Origin: Mycobacterium sp. NBC_00419
GTDB lineage: Bacteria; Actinomycetota; Actinomycetes; Mycobacteriales; Mycobacteriaceae
Assembly (NCBI RefSeq): GCF_036023875.1
Contig: NZ_CP107931.1
Span: 744,001-808,000 of the forward strand
DNA length: 64,000 bases
Reading direction: 5' to 3'
Made by a program: the position numbers and the translations under genes. This document shows positions 20,438-29,391 of this stretch, in pieces. The notes below the pieces were generated by a model. The model saw only the letters and a list, made by a program, of their open reading frames with translations. It ran no database searches and was not told where the DNA came from. Numbering within the stretch: position 1 is the first letter of the stretch; each line of letters begins with the position of its first letter.

Positions 20438-21313
20438 ATGCAGTTCTGGTGCGGCACCCCGTTCATGAAGCGACCGGCCGAGGCCCCCGCGGTGGCCCGG
20501 ATGGTCGACGAGGCCGGCTACGAGGGCATGATCTGCGCCGACCACCTGATCTATCCGCGGGTGCTGCGCTCGCCCTATCCCTCGCCCAGCGGTGAACCCG
20601 GCTGGGCGCCCGAGACGCCGTGGCCCGACAGCTGGGTGCTGATTGGTGCGATGGCCGCGGTGACCACGCGGCTGCGGTTCTCCAACGCGATCTACGTCGC
20701 ACCGGCCCGGCCGCTGCTGGAGGTGGCCAAGCAGGTGGCCACCGCCGCTGCGCTGTCGGAGGGACGGGTGTCACTCGGTGTCGGAATCGGTTGGATGCGT
20801 GAGGAATACGAGCTGTTGGGCCAGGACTTTTCCAACCGTGGCAAGCGACTGGACGAGATGATTCCGGCGCTGCGCGCACTGTGGCAGGGCGGCTGGGTGT
20901 CGTGGGACGGGACGTACTACCAGGTTCCGGAGATGATGGTCGAACCCCATCCCCCACAACCGGTTCCGATCTGGTGCGGTGGCGAATCCGAGGCGGCGCT
21001 GCGCCGCGCGGCGAAGCTGTGTGACGGTTGGATAGGCACGGCCTACAGCTGGGACGGCGCGGTGGCCTACGTCGAGAAGCTCAACGCTCTGCGGCGCGAA
21101 TTCGGCCGCAGCCGAGAACCTTTCGACATCATGGTGGCGTTACTCGAGCGGCCGTCGCCGGATCTGTACAAACGCGCCGAGGACATCGGCATCACCGCAG
21201 TGATGTGTGCCCCCTGGGTCACCGAACCGGATATCGACACCGGCACCGACGTCGAGCGCTTTCGCGCACCGATCGAGCGGTTCGCCCACGCCGTCGTGGC
21301 CAAATGCCGGTGA
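20438..21313 (+). CDS. LLM-class (luciferase-like) oxidoreductase, probably F420-dependent
   Basis: 291 residues with the TIM-barrel luciferase-like monooxygenase pattern: ICADHLIYPR near the N-terminus, the central GRVSLGVGIGWMREEY, and the VPIWCGGESEAALRRAA phosphate-binding segment. Mycobacteria use many such enzymes with coenzyme F420; the cofactor (F420 or FMN) is not proved by sequence alone. There is an AGGAGGA ribosome-binding site just upstream of ATG. The gene stands between MarR and a convergent bestrophin gene. Confidence 0.82.
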   Translation: MQFWCGTPFMKRPAEAPAVARMVDEAGYEGMICADHLIYPRVLRSPYPSPSGEPGWAPETPWPDSWVLIGAMAAVTTRLRFSNAIYVAPARPLLEVAKQVATAAALSEGRVSLGVGIGWMREEYELLGQDFSNRGKRLDEMIPALRALWQGGWVSWDGTYYQVPEMMVEPHPPQPVPIWCGGESEAALRRAAKLCDGWIGTAYSWDGAVAYVEKLNALRREFGRSREPFDIMVALLERPSPDLYKRAEDIGITAVMCAPWVTEPDIDTGTDVERFRAPIERFAHAVVAKCR

Positions 21314-21314
21314 G

Positions 21315-22202
21315 CTAACGCCACACCATTGCGGTGGCGCTGTCTTGAGGCTGCGCCAGCGGATGCCCGGCGCCGAGCAGGTTGCCGGTGATCAGGGTGC
21401 ACAGCCGGTACATCGGCAGGTCGAACACGGTGTTGCTCATCGGTTCCTCGATGAAGTGGCCCACCCGTTCGGCGATCACGAAGACCGCCATCACCAGAAA
21501 TCCGATCACGATGCTGGCGATGTGGTGACTGGCGCCGTCGAGGCGGTTGAACACCATGATCCCGAAGAACCAGGCCATCGCCCGGATGAACAGGTCGTAA
21601 TGAATCGGCACCGGCTGGTTGCGCACCCGTTCCAGCCCGCTCTGCGCGGTGACTGTTCCGGTGTTGGCCGCCATCAGCATCACCCGGGCCTGATCGTCGA
21701 TATACCGGCCGGCCCGCAGCTTGTGGATGTCGTCAGCCTGGAAGACGATCAGATCGGTGGCACTGGCGTCGGCGGGGTCTTCCGGGGTGAGCTCGACAAC
21801 CCCTGGTACCGCGGGGATTCCACGCATTTCGGCGGCGAGCTGCCAGGCGTGGCGGACCTGGCGGCGGCGCATCCGGTTCACGATCGGGGCCATCGCCGCC
21901 GCCCCGGTGTCCACAGACTGAAGACCGTTGTGCAGGGCCCTGCTGTTGATGATGATGCCGCCCCACAGCGTCCGCGCCTCCCACCATCTGGCGTAGGCGT
22001 TGCTGTTGCGGAAGCCGATGAAGATCGAGGCGGCGATGCCGAGAACCGACAGCACCGCCAGCGCGTTCTCGCTCTGCACGGCGTCGGGGATCGGCATCAT
22101 CAACGCCGCGACGATCACCACCGCCAGCAGGTCATAGCGCAGCTGCCACACCAGTACCCACGCGACCTTGACCGGTCCGGCCACCCCGACACTTCGGATC
22201 AT
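21315..22202 (-). CDS. bestrophin-like (UPF0187) anion channel family protein
   Basis: 295 residues with four hydrophobic segments (~15-65 and ~205-245). Conserved pieces include GFRNSNAYARWWEAR (~60-75) and a C-terminal cytosolic helix region, typical of bacterial bestrophin homologues such as KpBest. These form pentameric ion channels in the inner membrane; selectivity differs among members. 24 bp separate it from the upstream VIT1-like gene, so they probably share a transcript. Confidence 0.8.
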   Translation of the reverse strand: MIRSVGVAGPVKVAWVLVWQLRYDLLAVVIVAALMMPIPDAVQSENALAVLSVLGIAASIFIGFRNSNAYARWWEARTLWGGIIINSRALHNGLQSVDTGAAAMAPIVNRMRRRQVRHAWQLAAEMRGIPAVPGVVELTPEDPADASATDLIVFQADDIHKLRAGRYIDDQARVMLMAANTGTVTAQSGLERVRNQPVPIHYDLFIRAMAWFFGIMVFNRLDGASHHIASIVIGFLVMAVFVIAERVGHFIEEPMSNTVFDLPMYRLCTLITGNLLGAGHPLAQPQDSATAMVWR

Positions 22203-22226
22203 CGCGACAGCGTAAGGGCCAACCCG

Positions 22227-22961
22227 TCAGAGGACGCGGCCAACAAGCATTCCGACCAGGTACGTGGCGGCGATCGCAACGACCCCGAAGATCAGCTGCC
22301 GTCCGGCGCCGAACCACAGCGAGCCCTTGGTGAACCGGGCCGCGACAGCCCCGGCGACCAGCAGGCCCACGCCGCCGAACACCAGCCCGGGCCACAACGA
22401 TTCGGCACCGAACAGGTACGGCAGCAGCGGGATGATGGCGCCGACGGCGAACAGCAGGAACGACGACACCGCGGCCACCATGGCCGACGGCTTCTCCCGC
22501 GGGTCCACACCGAGTTCCTGGGAGAGGTGGAAATGCACGGCCTTGTCCTCGTCGAGGTGGATCTCCTCGGCGGCTGTGCGCGCCGTCGGCTCGGTCATCC
22601 CCATGTCCATCAGCATGGCGACGAGTTCGATCTGCTCGGCATGCGGATGACGCTCGAAGGCCAGCCGCTCGGCGCGCACCTCGGAGTCGAGCTGCTCGTT
22701 GGCTGTGGTGACCGAGGTGTACTCGCCCAGCGCCATGGAGAACGCCCCGGCCAGCAGTCCGGCGACGCCGCTGAGGACGACAGTTTGCGCGCCGGCGCTC
22801 GCGGCGACACCGGCGATCAGTGCGGTGTTGCTCACCAGGCCATCCATCGCGCCGAACGTGGCGGCACGCAGCCAGCCACCAGTGACGTCGGCGTGAGAGT
22901 GGTCGATCTCGTGCGGAAGGGCAACCTCAGGCTGCATGTCGCCCCCGGTCTGTTCGGCCAT
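22227..22961 (-). CDS. VIT1/CCC1-family iron/manganese transporter
   Basis: 244 residues. The first helix carries the family signature FGAMDGLVSNTALIAGVAAS. A cytosolic, Glu-rich metal-binding hairpin follows around residues 75-140 (EYTSVTTANEQLDSEV, HLDEDKAVHFHLSQELG). Three membrane helices close the protein. Plant and yeast relatives move Fe2+/Mn2+ out of the cytosol. It is followed by the bestrophin-like gene and is divergent from the acyl-CoA oxidase gene. Confidence 0.85.
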   Translation of the reverse strand: MAEQTGGDMQPEVALPHEIDHSHADVTGGWLRAATFGAMDGLVSNTALIAGVAASAGAQTVVLSGVAGLLAGAFSMALGEYTSVTTANEQLDSEVRAERLAFERHPHAEQIELVAMLMDMGMTEPTARTAAEEIHLDEDKAVHFHLSQELGVDPREKPSAMVAAVSSFLLFAVGAIIPLLPYLFGAESLWPGLVFGGVGLLVAGAVAARFTKGSLWFGAGRQLIFGVVAIAATYLVGMLVGRVL

Positions 22962-23062
22962 GACGGCTATTCAACGCGGCTCGTCGAGGTCACATCGACT
23001 CAGGTTTACCTGTGTTTGCCACAACGGCGTTTGCGCGGACAACGAGCGGGTTACTTTCACGT

Positions 23063-24976
23063 ATGACTACCACTGCTGAGCATCTCCGGAATGCGCTCGA
23101 TGGTCGCTGGCGCGATGTCAAGAACGAGGTCCGCGCCGAACTGGCGACGGAGGTGTTCCGGCCGCACTACACGCCCAACACCGCGATCGCCCGCGCCAAG
23201 GTTGCCGAGCAACTGAAGATCATGGCGGCCGCAGGCGCCGCCGAGGACGGCTTCCGCAAGGAGTACGGCGGCAACGGGGATGTCGGCGCCGCGGTCACCC
23301 GCATCGAGATGCTGGCGATGTCCGACCTGTCACTGATGGTCAAAGCCGGTGTGCAGTGGGGCCTGTTCGGCGGGGCGATCGAGAACCTGGGCACCGAACG
23401 TCACCACCAGGCCTATGTACAACGGATCATCGACGTGGACCTACTGGGGTGTTTCGCCATGACCGAGACCGGCCATGGCAGCGACGTTCAGTCCATCGAG
23501 ACCACGGCGACCTACGATCCGGGCACTGGAGAATTCGTCATCAACTCCCCCACCCCATCCTCACGCAAGGACTACATCGGCGGTGCGGCGCAAACCGCAA
23601 GGGTGGCCGCTGTTTTCGCCCAGCTGATCACCGGCGGCGAAGGACACGGGGTGCACTGCTTCGTCGTCCCGTTGCGCGACGAGGACGGAAACGACCTGCC
23701 CGGCGTCACCACGTCGGACTGCCACTACAAAGGTGGGCTGCCCGGTGTCGACAACGGGCGGATCATGTTCGACCACGTCCGCGTTCCCCGGGAGAACCTG
23801 CTCAACAAGTACGCTGACGTGGCACCCGACGGCACATACTCCTCGCCTATCGAGAACCAGAACCGCCGGTTCTTCACGATGCTGGGCACCCTGATCCGCG
23901 GGCGGGTCACCGTCGGCGGCAGCGCGGCGGCGGCGGCGCGGGTGGGCTTGGACATCGCGGTGCGGTATGCGTTGCAGCGCAGGCAGTTCAGCGCACCCGA
24001 CGACGAGGGCGAAGTGCTGATCATGGACTACCTGGCGCACCAGCGCCGGCTGTTCCCCCTGGTCGCGCGCTCCTATGCGCTGCAGTTCGCCCAGAACGAA
24101 CTGGTCGCCCGGCTGCACGACCTGCAGACCTCCGAGGACCCCGACGCCGAGGAGCAGCGCGAACTGGAGTCAAGGGCGGCCGGACTGAAGGCCGCCAACA
24201 CCTGGCATGCCAGCGCCGCCATCCAGGAAGCGCGCGAAGCCTGCGGTGGCGCAGGCTATCTCGCCGAGAACCGGCTGATCGCGCTGCGCGCCGACACCGA
24301 CGTGTTCACCACGTTCGAAGGCGACAACCATGTGCTGACCCAACTGGTCGCCAAGGAACTGCTGACCGCTTACGCCGACGACATCAAGGGCATGAGCCCG
24401 GTCGAATGGGTGCGCTTCGCCGCGAACTTCGCCGGCGACCGGGTGCTGAAACGGACTGCGGCAGAGACGATCATGCAGACCATCCTCGACACCCGCCAGG
24501 ACAACGAGGAGGAGGGCAGCCTGTTCAACCGGGGCACCCAGGTCAAGATGTTCGAGGACCGCGAGCAGTACCTGCTCTCGACGGTGGCCCGGCGCCTGCA
24601 GGGCAAGTCCAAGGAGATGCCGGCGTTCGAGGCGTTCAATGCCGTCCAGGACCACGTGCTGCACACCGCGCAGGCCCATATCGACCGGATCGTGCTGGAG
24701 GCGTTCGTCGCCGGGATCGACGCCTGCGAGGACGCCGAGGCGCGCCGGGTGCTGGAGATGGTGTGCGACCTCTACGTGCTCACGGTGATCGAGGAGGACA
24801 AGGCCTGGTTCATCGAGCACCGGTTCTTGTCCACCGAGCGGTCCAAGGCCGTCACCCGGGGCATCAACGAACGCTGCCGGACGCTGCGGCCCTATGCCGA
24901 GGCACTCGTCGACGGCTTCGGGATTCCGGAGCAACTGCGGTACGCCGAGATGCTGCACCCGGAACACTTGGCCTGA
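23063..24976 (+). CDS. acyl-CoA dehydrogenase/oxidase, long (ACOX-like) form
   Basis: 637 residues, well above the ~380-400 of ordinary acyl-CoA dehydrogenases and similar to acyl-CoA oxidases. The FAD/acyl-CoA core shows CFAMTETGHGSDVQS and a C-terminal helical extension. The QEAREACGGAGYLAENRL segment resembles the catalytic-Glu region. TTFEGDNHVL is typical of oxidase-like FadE proteins. It should oxidise an acyl-CoA in lipid breakdown; chain length is unknown. ATG 23063 was chosen because MTTTAEHLRNAL begins the conserved part. Confidence 0.83.
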   Translation: MTTTAEHLRNALDGRWRDVKNEVRAELATEVFRPHYTPNTAIARAKVAEQLKIMAAAGAAEDGFRKEYGGNGDVGAAVTRIEMLAMSDLSLMVKAGVQWGLFGGAIENLGTERHHQAYVQRIIDVDLLGCFAMTETGHGSDVQSIETTATYDPGTGEFVINSPTPSSRKDYIGGAAQTARVAAVFAQLITGGEGHGVHCFVVPLRDEDGNDLPGVTTSDCHYKGGLPGVDNGRIMFDHVRVPRENLLNKYADVAPDGTYSSPIENQNRRFFTMLGTLIRGRVTVGGSAAAAARVGLDIAVRYALQRRQFSAPDDEGEVLIMDYLAHQRRLFPLVARSYALQFAQNELVARLHDLQTSEDPDAEEQRELESRAAGLKAANTWHASAAIQEAREACGGAGYLAENRLIALRADTDVFTTFEGDNHVLTQLVAKELLTAYADDIKGMSPVEWVRFAANFAGDRVLKRTAAETIMQTILDTRQDNEEEGSLFNRGTQVKMFEDREQYLLSTVARRLQGKSKEMPAFEAFNAVQDHVLHTAQAHIDRIVLEAFVAGIDACEDAEARRVLEMVCDLYVLTVIEEDKAWFIEHRFLSTERSKAVTRGINERCRTLRPYAEALVDGFGIPEQLRYAEMLHPEHLA

Positions 24977-24979
24977 GTT

Positions 24980-25020
24980 TTGACATTTTTGACAAAACGC
25001 CGGTGATTTCCCAGTAGCCT
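24980..25020 (+). promoter_or_regulatory. candidate promoter for the oxidase-subunit operon
   Basis: Two TTGACA hexamers (24980-24985 and 24989-24994) and a TANNNT -10 (TAGCCT, 25015-25020) precede the GTG at 25028 by 7 nt. This is the geometry of a leaderless mycobacterial transcript. The spacing from the nearer -35 (20 bp) is long, so the -35 assignment is weak. The two TTGACA copies sit within GTTTTG/CAAAAC inverted arms. Confidence 0.4.
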
Positions 25021-25027
25021 CACCGCC

Positions 25028-25729
25028 GTGGAACTGACGCTGCAGCGAATTGGTGCCTGGTCCGGGACGATCATGTTGATCCTCTACGGGACGTGTATGT
25101 CGGGGCTGGCGCGGATGTTCCCGCCGATGTCACCGGTGTGGTCCGCTCAGGAGGTCGCCGACTTCTACGTCGACCACAAGATCTGGATCCGGATCGGTGT
25201 CGCGGGGTGCCTGCTGACATCGGTGATCGCCCTGCCGTTCCTGGCGACCATCGTGCTGCGCATCCGCCGCGTCGAGGGTCACTGGGGCATGCTGACGGTC
25301 ACCCAGCTGTTCGCCGCGGTGATCTTCGTTCCCGCCCTGCTGTTTCCGTTCCTGGTGATGGCGGCCGCGGCGTTCCGGCCGGAGACCAGACCCGCCGAGA
25401 TCACCATGGCTCTCAACGACGTGTTCTGGCTGATGTTCATCGGCATCGTGGGAACGATCATCATGCAGAACATCGTGCTGGCGATCGCCTCGTTCATCGA
25501 CAAGACCGATCCGTTGACCTTCCCGCGGTGGTACGGGTACCTCAACCTCTGGGTGGCGCTGCTGTCGCTGCCCGGCTGCGTGGTCGTGGTGTTCAACGAC
25601 GGACCGCTGTCCTGGTCCGGCGTCTTCGCGTTCTACATCCCCGGCGCGGCCCTGACCGTCTGGATGTTCACCACGACCTACGTGCTGTTGCGCGGGATCA
25701 AGGCCCAGCAGCGGGCCGAGGCGCCGTGA
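25028..25729 (+). CDS. multi-pass membrane protein of unknown function
   Basis: 233 residues with about six hydrophobic helices and an N-terminus LQRIGAWSGTIMLILYG. I do not recognise a named family. It overlaps the start of a cytochrome-oxidase subunit III-like gene by 4 bp (GTGA), so it is coupled to it and may be an accessory membrane partner. GTG 25028 appears leaderless. Confidence 0.7.
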   Translation: MELTLQRIGAWSGTIMLILYGTCMSGLARMFPPMSPVWSAQEVADFYVDHKIWIRIGVAGCLLTSVIALPFLATIVLRIRRVEGHWGMLTVTQLFAAVIFVPALLFPFLVMAAAAFRPETRPAEITMALNDVFWLMFIGIVGTIIMQNIVLAIASFIDKTDPLTFPRWYGYLNLWVALLSLPGCVVVVFNDGPLSWSGVFAFYIPGAALTVWMFTTTYVLLRGIKAQQRAEAP

Positions 25730-26313
25730 CCACGGTCGGGGAATCGGCACCGCCGGCCCCCCGTCGCATCCCGGGCGAGCAGGGCACCTGGGTGTTCCTG
25801 TTCGGCGACATGGTGGTCTTCGCCGTGTTCTTCGCCACCTTCATGGTCGAAAGATCAAAAGCACCAGTCATTTTCGATTCGGCCCGCAAAACCCTGCACC
25901 TCAACATCGGACTGGTCAACACCCTGGTGCTGCTCACCAGTTCGCTGTTCGTGGTCGCCGCGGTGGGGGCGCTGCGCACCGGTGCCCGTACGCTCGCCGC
26001 ACGCGCCCTGCTGGCCGCGATCGGCTGCGGCGTGACGTTCGTGGTCCTCAAGATCAGCGAGTACGTGATGCTCGCCGGCGACGGGCACAGCCCCGGCGAC
26101 AACCACTTCTACCTGTACTACTTCATCCTCACCGGGCTGCACCTGCTGCACGTGCTCATCGGCATCGTCGTGCTGGCGCTCATGCTCACCCAGACCCGCC
26201 GGGTCGACCTGTCCGCAACCAGGCTGGCCGTCATCGAAGGCGGCGGGTGCTTCTGGCATCTGGTCGACCTGTTGTGGATCGTCCTGTTCCCTCTGCTGTA
26301 TCTGGTGAGCTGA
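25726..26313 (+). CDS. heme-copper oxidase subunit III-family protein (NorE-like)
   Basis: 195 residues with five predicted membrane helices. It shows the subunit III hallmarks GTWVFLFGDMVVFAVFF (first helix) and ILTGLHLLHVLIGIVVL, with a C-terminal EGGGCFWHLVDLLWIVLFP. The mycobacterial aa3 oxidase subunit III is longer, so this short form is closer to NorE-type proteins seen with nitric-oxide reductase or alkane-metabolism loci. No catalytic subunit I is nearby. It overlaps the previous gene and the next (TGATG). Confidence 0.8.
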   Translation: MTTVGESAPPAPRRIPGEQGTWVFLFGDMVVFAVFFATFMVERSKAPVIFDSARKTLHLNIGLVNTLVLLTSSLFVVAAVGALRTGARTLAARALLAAIGCGVTFVVLKISEYVMLAGDGHSPGDNHFYLYYFILTGLHLLHVLIGIVVLALMLTQTRRVDLSATRLAVIEGGGCFWHLVDLLWIVLFPLLYLVS

Positions 26314-26576
26314 TGCTGTCGCTGATCCCCGTGCGCGCCCGCGTGAGCTGGTTGATCCTGGTGGCTGCCACGTGCGCGTCGTGGGCGCTGGGGGCCGAGC
26401 ACGGCACCGGCTCGGTGGTCGTGGTGGCCGTGCTGGGTATCGCCGCGGTGAAGGTGCGGTTGGTGGGCCTGGATTTCATGGAGCTGAGGCACGCGCCGAT
26501 ACCGCTGAGGGTGGCCTTCGAGATCTACTGCGTGGCGTTGTGGGCCCTGTTGTCGGGCCTCTATCTGTGGCTGTAG
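26313..26576 (+). CDS. cytochrome c oxidase subunit IV-family small membrane protein (NorF-like)
   Basis: 87 residues, three predicted helices, of the prokaryotic COX IV family. The segment VRLVGLDFMELRHAP between helices 2 and 3 is typical. The start overlaps the subunit III-like stop (TGATG), consistent with 1:1 production. Together these make a NorE/NorF-like pair whose oxidase partner is not encoded here. Confidence 0.75.
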   Translation: MLSLIPVRARVSWLILVAATCASWALGAEHGTGSVVVVAVLGIAAVKVRLVGLDFMELRHAPIPLRVAFEIYCVALWALLSGLYLWL

Positions 26577-26594
26577 CCACGCTGGGCAATGCTG

Positions 26595-26667
26595 CTCCCC
26601 CGGATGGACTCGAACCATCAACCTGCCGATTAACAGTCGGCTGCTCTGCCAATTGAGCTACAGGGGA
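26595..26667 (-). tRNA. tRNA-Asn (GTT)
   Basis: 73-nt cloverleaf: acceptor TCCCCTG/CGGGGGA with discriminator G; anticodon loop CTGTTAA giving GTT; T-loop GTTCGAG. CCA is not encoded. It reads AAY (Asn) codons. It lies downstream of, and opposite to, the oxidase-subunit pair. Confidence 0.94.
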
Positions 26668-26815
26668 CTGACTTCCCGGCCAGGCGCGCTTGCGCTGACG
26701 CGGACCGGAGAGTGACTCTAGCCTACTGGGGACCCTCGACGCCAAAACGGGTGGACGGGCATCGACCCACCCGCGTCAGGCAGGATGGTGGAGACCAGCC
26801 GAGGAAGGGAGCGCA

Positions 26816-27067
26816 GTGATTCGGTATCTGGCCGTACTGGGCGTGGGCTACGTGTTGGGCACCAAAGCCGGACGACGTCGCTACGAGCAGATCGTGGGTA
26901 CCTACCGTGCGCTCACCGATAATCCCGCCACCAAGACAGTGCTCGACGCGGGTCGCCGCAAGATTGCCGACCGGGTCTCACCGGACCCGGATCCGAAGAT
27001 GGTCACGCTGACCGAGATCGACGCGGAAACCACCGTGGTGGAACCACGGCGGCCTGAAGCGAGATAG
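26816..27067 (+). CDS. small conserved mycobacterial protein (Rv2342-like by position)
   Basis: 83 residues. The N-terminus (YLAVLGVGYVLGTKAGRRRYE) has one short hydrophobic segment followed by basic residues, a pattern of YtxH-like envelope proteins. The rest is charged. GTG 26816 has a GAGGAAGGGA ribosome-binding site. No function can be given. Confidence 0.7.
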   Translation: MIRYLAVLGVGYVLGTKAGRRRYEQIVGTYRALTDNPATKTVLDAGRRKIADRVSPDPDPKMVTLTEIDAETTVVEPRRPEAR

Positions 27068-27077
27068 GGCCGGGAAA

Positions 27078-27395
27078 CTAGCCCAGCGGGATGCTGATGG
27101 TCTGGCCCGGCATCAGCGGGCCGGTGGTGATGCCGATACCGCCGCCGTTTCCGCCGTTGGTATCGGGGCCGTACACGCCGAGTTGCGGCGTACCGATGAA
27201 CGTAGGCGTGCCGTTGGAGTACGAGATGCACTGGCCGTCGGTGCGCGAGCCGACCCAAGCCAGGCAGGTGCCGGTGGCCGAGGTGCTCGAGGTGCTGGCA
27301 TCGGTCAGCGCCGCCAGGGCCGGCACCGCAGCCGCGGCCACGGCGAGCGCGCCGAAGGCGGCGATACGCCGGGCACGAGTGTTTGCGGTAGTCAT
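27078..27395 (-). CDS. small secreted protein with Sec signal peptide
   Basis: 105 residues. The N-terminus is a signal peptide (ARRIAAFGALAVAAAAVPALA, cleavage probably after ALA). The short mature part has two Cys residues (TCLAW and QCISY) that could form a disulfide, a Gly/Asn-rich loop, and the ending LMPGQTISIPLG. I recognise the layout from mycobacterial secreted proteins of unknown function. ATG 27395 follows GAAAGGT. It lies downstream of dnaG on the same strand, 55 bp from its stop. Confidence 0.65.
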   Translation of the reverse strand: MTTANTRARRIAAFGALAVAAAAVPALAALTDASTSSTSATGTCLAWVGSRTDGQCISYSNGTPTFIGTPQLGVYGPDTNGGNGGGIGITTGPLMPGQTISIPLG

Positions 27396-27450
27396 ATCTG
27401 ACCTTTCGCCGGAGACAGGCAGCGTGTTAACCATACCGTGATCACAGTTT

Positions 27451-29388
27451 TCACGCAGTCATGTCGTCGCCGCTGGCCTGCTCGAGCAAACTGCGCCGAT
27501 ACGACTCCAGGGCCACCAGGTCGCCGAACAGTGCGTGATATTCGTCTCCCTGTTCGACCGGCGACATCCGCTGCAACTTGGACTTGACCTCGGCGACCTG
27601 CCGACCGACCCAGACCTCCTGCAACCGGGCCAGCACGCCACCGATGTAGCGGGGCAGCTTCTCCTCGTCCTCGACCCGGATCGCCTCCACCCCGAGCTCG
27701 GTGATCAGGCCCTGAGCAGCCGGGGAGCCGCTCTGCTCGCGCACCGCGTCGATCCACTGGCCACCGCTGATCCCCGACGACGTCCCCCCGGCGGCCTCGA
27801 TCGCGACGCGCACCGCCGTGTAACCCGGGTGGGTGAAGCTCTCGGCGGTCAGGGTGTCGAAGACGGGCCCGGCCAGCGCCGGGTACTGCAACGCCGCCTT
27901 GAGCGCCTCGCGCTGCGGCCACAGCGTCGGGTCGCGCGGATCGGGCCGCACCGCCCCGGCCTCGGCAGGCGATTTAGGCCGCGCGGGCTGCCGCCGGTTG
28001 TCGCCGCGCCCGCCGGGCTTGTGGCCGGCCTCCTCACGAACCCGGGAGATGACCTGGGGCACGTCGTCCCAGCCCACCCAGCCGGCCAGCTGCCGGGCGT
28101 ACTCGTCGCGCAGGCTCGGGTCCTTGATCTGGGCCACCATCGGCACGCAGCGACGCAACGCCGATACCCGACCCTCGGCGAGCTCGAGGTCGTGCTCGGC
28201 CAGTGCGGTGCGGATGGCGAACTCGAACAGCGGTGTGCGGCGGGCTACCAGGTCGCGCAGCGCGCCGTCGCCATGGGCCAGCCGCAGATCGCACGGGTCC
28301 ATCCCGTCGGCAGCCACGGCCACGAAGCTCTGCCCGGCCAGGTTCTGCTCGCCCTCGAACGCCTTGAGTGCGGCCGCCCGGCCGGCGGCGTCGCCGTCGA
28401 AGACGTAGATCAACTCGCCCCGGAAGAACTTGTCGTCCATCATCAGCCGCCGCAGCATCGACAGGTGCTCGTCGCCGAAGGCGGTGCCGCAGGAGGCGAC
28501 GGCGGTGGCGACGCCGGCCAGGTGCATTGCCATCACGTCGGTGTAGCCCTCGACGACGACCGCCTGGTGCCCCTTGGCGATATCACGCTTGGCCAGGTCG
28601 ATGCCGAACAGCACGTTGGACTTTTTGTAGAGCACCGTCTCCGGGGTGTTGACGTACTTGGCTTCCATGGTGTCGTCGTCGAAGATGCGGCGCGCCCCGA
28701 AGCCGACGGTTTCGCCGCTGGCCGTGCGGATCGGCCACAGCAGCCTGCGGTGGAAGCGGTCCATCGGCCCGCGCCTGCCCTCCCGCGACAGCCCGGCGGC
28801 TTCGAGTTCCTTGAATTCGAAGCCCCTGCGGATCAGGTGCTTGGTCAGCGAATCCCAGCCCGACGGCGCGAAGCCGCAACCGAACTGCCGTGCCGCGGCA
28901 GCGTCGAAGTTGCGTTCGGTCAAGTACTTTCGCGCCGGCCCGGCCTCGTCGGACTCCAGCGCGGCGGCGTAGAACTCCTGGGCGGCGGCGTTGGCGGCGA
29001 CCAGCCTGCTGCGGCTTCCGCGGTCGCGCTGCACGCTGGTGCCGCCGCCGCTGTAGGTGACGGTGTAGCCGATGCGGTCGGCCAGCATCTCGACGGCCTC
29101 GATGAAGCTGATGTGGTCGATCTTCTGGAGGAAGGCGTAGACGTCACCGCCCTCGCCGCAGCCGAAACAGTGGAAGTGGCCGTGGTTGGGCCGCACGTGG
29201 AACGACGGCGACTTCTCGTCGTGGAACGGGCACAGACCCTTCATCGAGTCCGCACCGGCGCGGCGCAGCTGGACGTAGTCGCCGACGACATCCTCGATGC
29301 GGACCCGCTCGCGGATGGCGGCGATATCGCGGTCGGAGATGCGACCCTTGCGGTCTCCCCCTGCGCTCACGCCACCGGCCATCGGCAC
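27451..29388 (-). CDS. dnaG: DNA primase
   Basis: 645 residues, normal length. The N-terminal zinc-binding domain (CPFHDEKSPSFH then HFHCFGCGEGGD) recognises template. The TOPRIM core shows VVVEGYTDVMAMH and YVFDGDAAGRAAA with the metal-binding acidic residues. A C-terminal helicase-interaction domain follows a Pro/Arg-rich linker (~445-480). It makes RNA primers for lagging-strand synthesis. dgt lies immediately upstream (3-bp gap) on the same strand, as in M. tuberculosis (Rv2343c-Rv2344c). Confidence 0.96.
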   Translation of the reverse strand: MPMAGGVSAGGDRKGRISDRDIAAIRERVRIEDVVGDYVQLRRAGADSMKGLCPFHDEKSPSFHVRPNHGHFHCFGCGEGGDVYAFLQKIDHISFIEAVEMLADRIGYTVTYSGGGTSVQRDRGSRSRLVAANAAAQEFYAAALESDEAGPARKYLTERNFDAAAARQFGCGFAPSGWDSLTKHLIRRGFEFKELEAAGLSREGRRGPMDRFHRRLLWPIRTASGETVGFGARRIFDDDTMEAKYVNTPETVLYKKSNVLFGIDLAKRDIAKGHQAVVVEGYTDVMAMHLAGVATAVASCGTAFGDEHLSMLRRLMMDDKFFRGELIYVFDGDAAGRAAALKAFEGEQNLAGQSFVAVAADGMDPCDLRLAHGDGALRDLVARRTPLFEFAIRTALAEHDLELAEGRVSALRRCVPMVAQIKDPSLRDEYARQLAGWVGWDDVPQVISRVREEAGHKPGGRGDNRRQPARPKSPAEAGAVRPDPRDPTLWPQREALKAALQYPALAGPVFDTLTAESFTHPGYTAVRVAIEAAGGTSSGISGGQWIDAVREQSGSPAAQGLITELGVEAIRVEDEEKLPRYIGGVLARLQEVWVGRQVAEVKSKLQRMSPVEQGDEYHALFGDLVALESYRRSLLEQASGDDMTA

Positions 29389-29391
29389 AGT

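Noticed and set aside
21207..23066. Long plus-strand frame opposite the bestrophin and VIT1-like genes
   Set aside because: Runs through two real genes and their gap; composition is typical of an antisense shadow.
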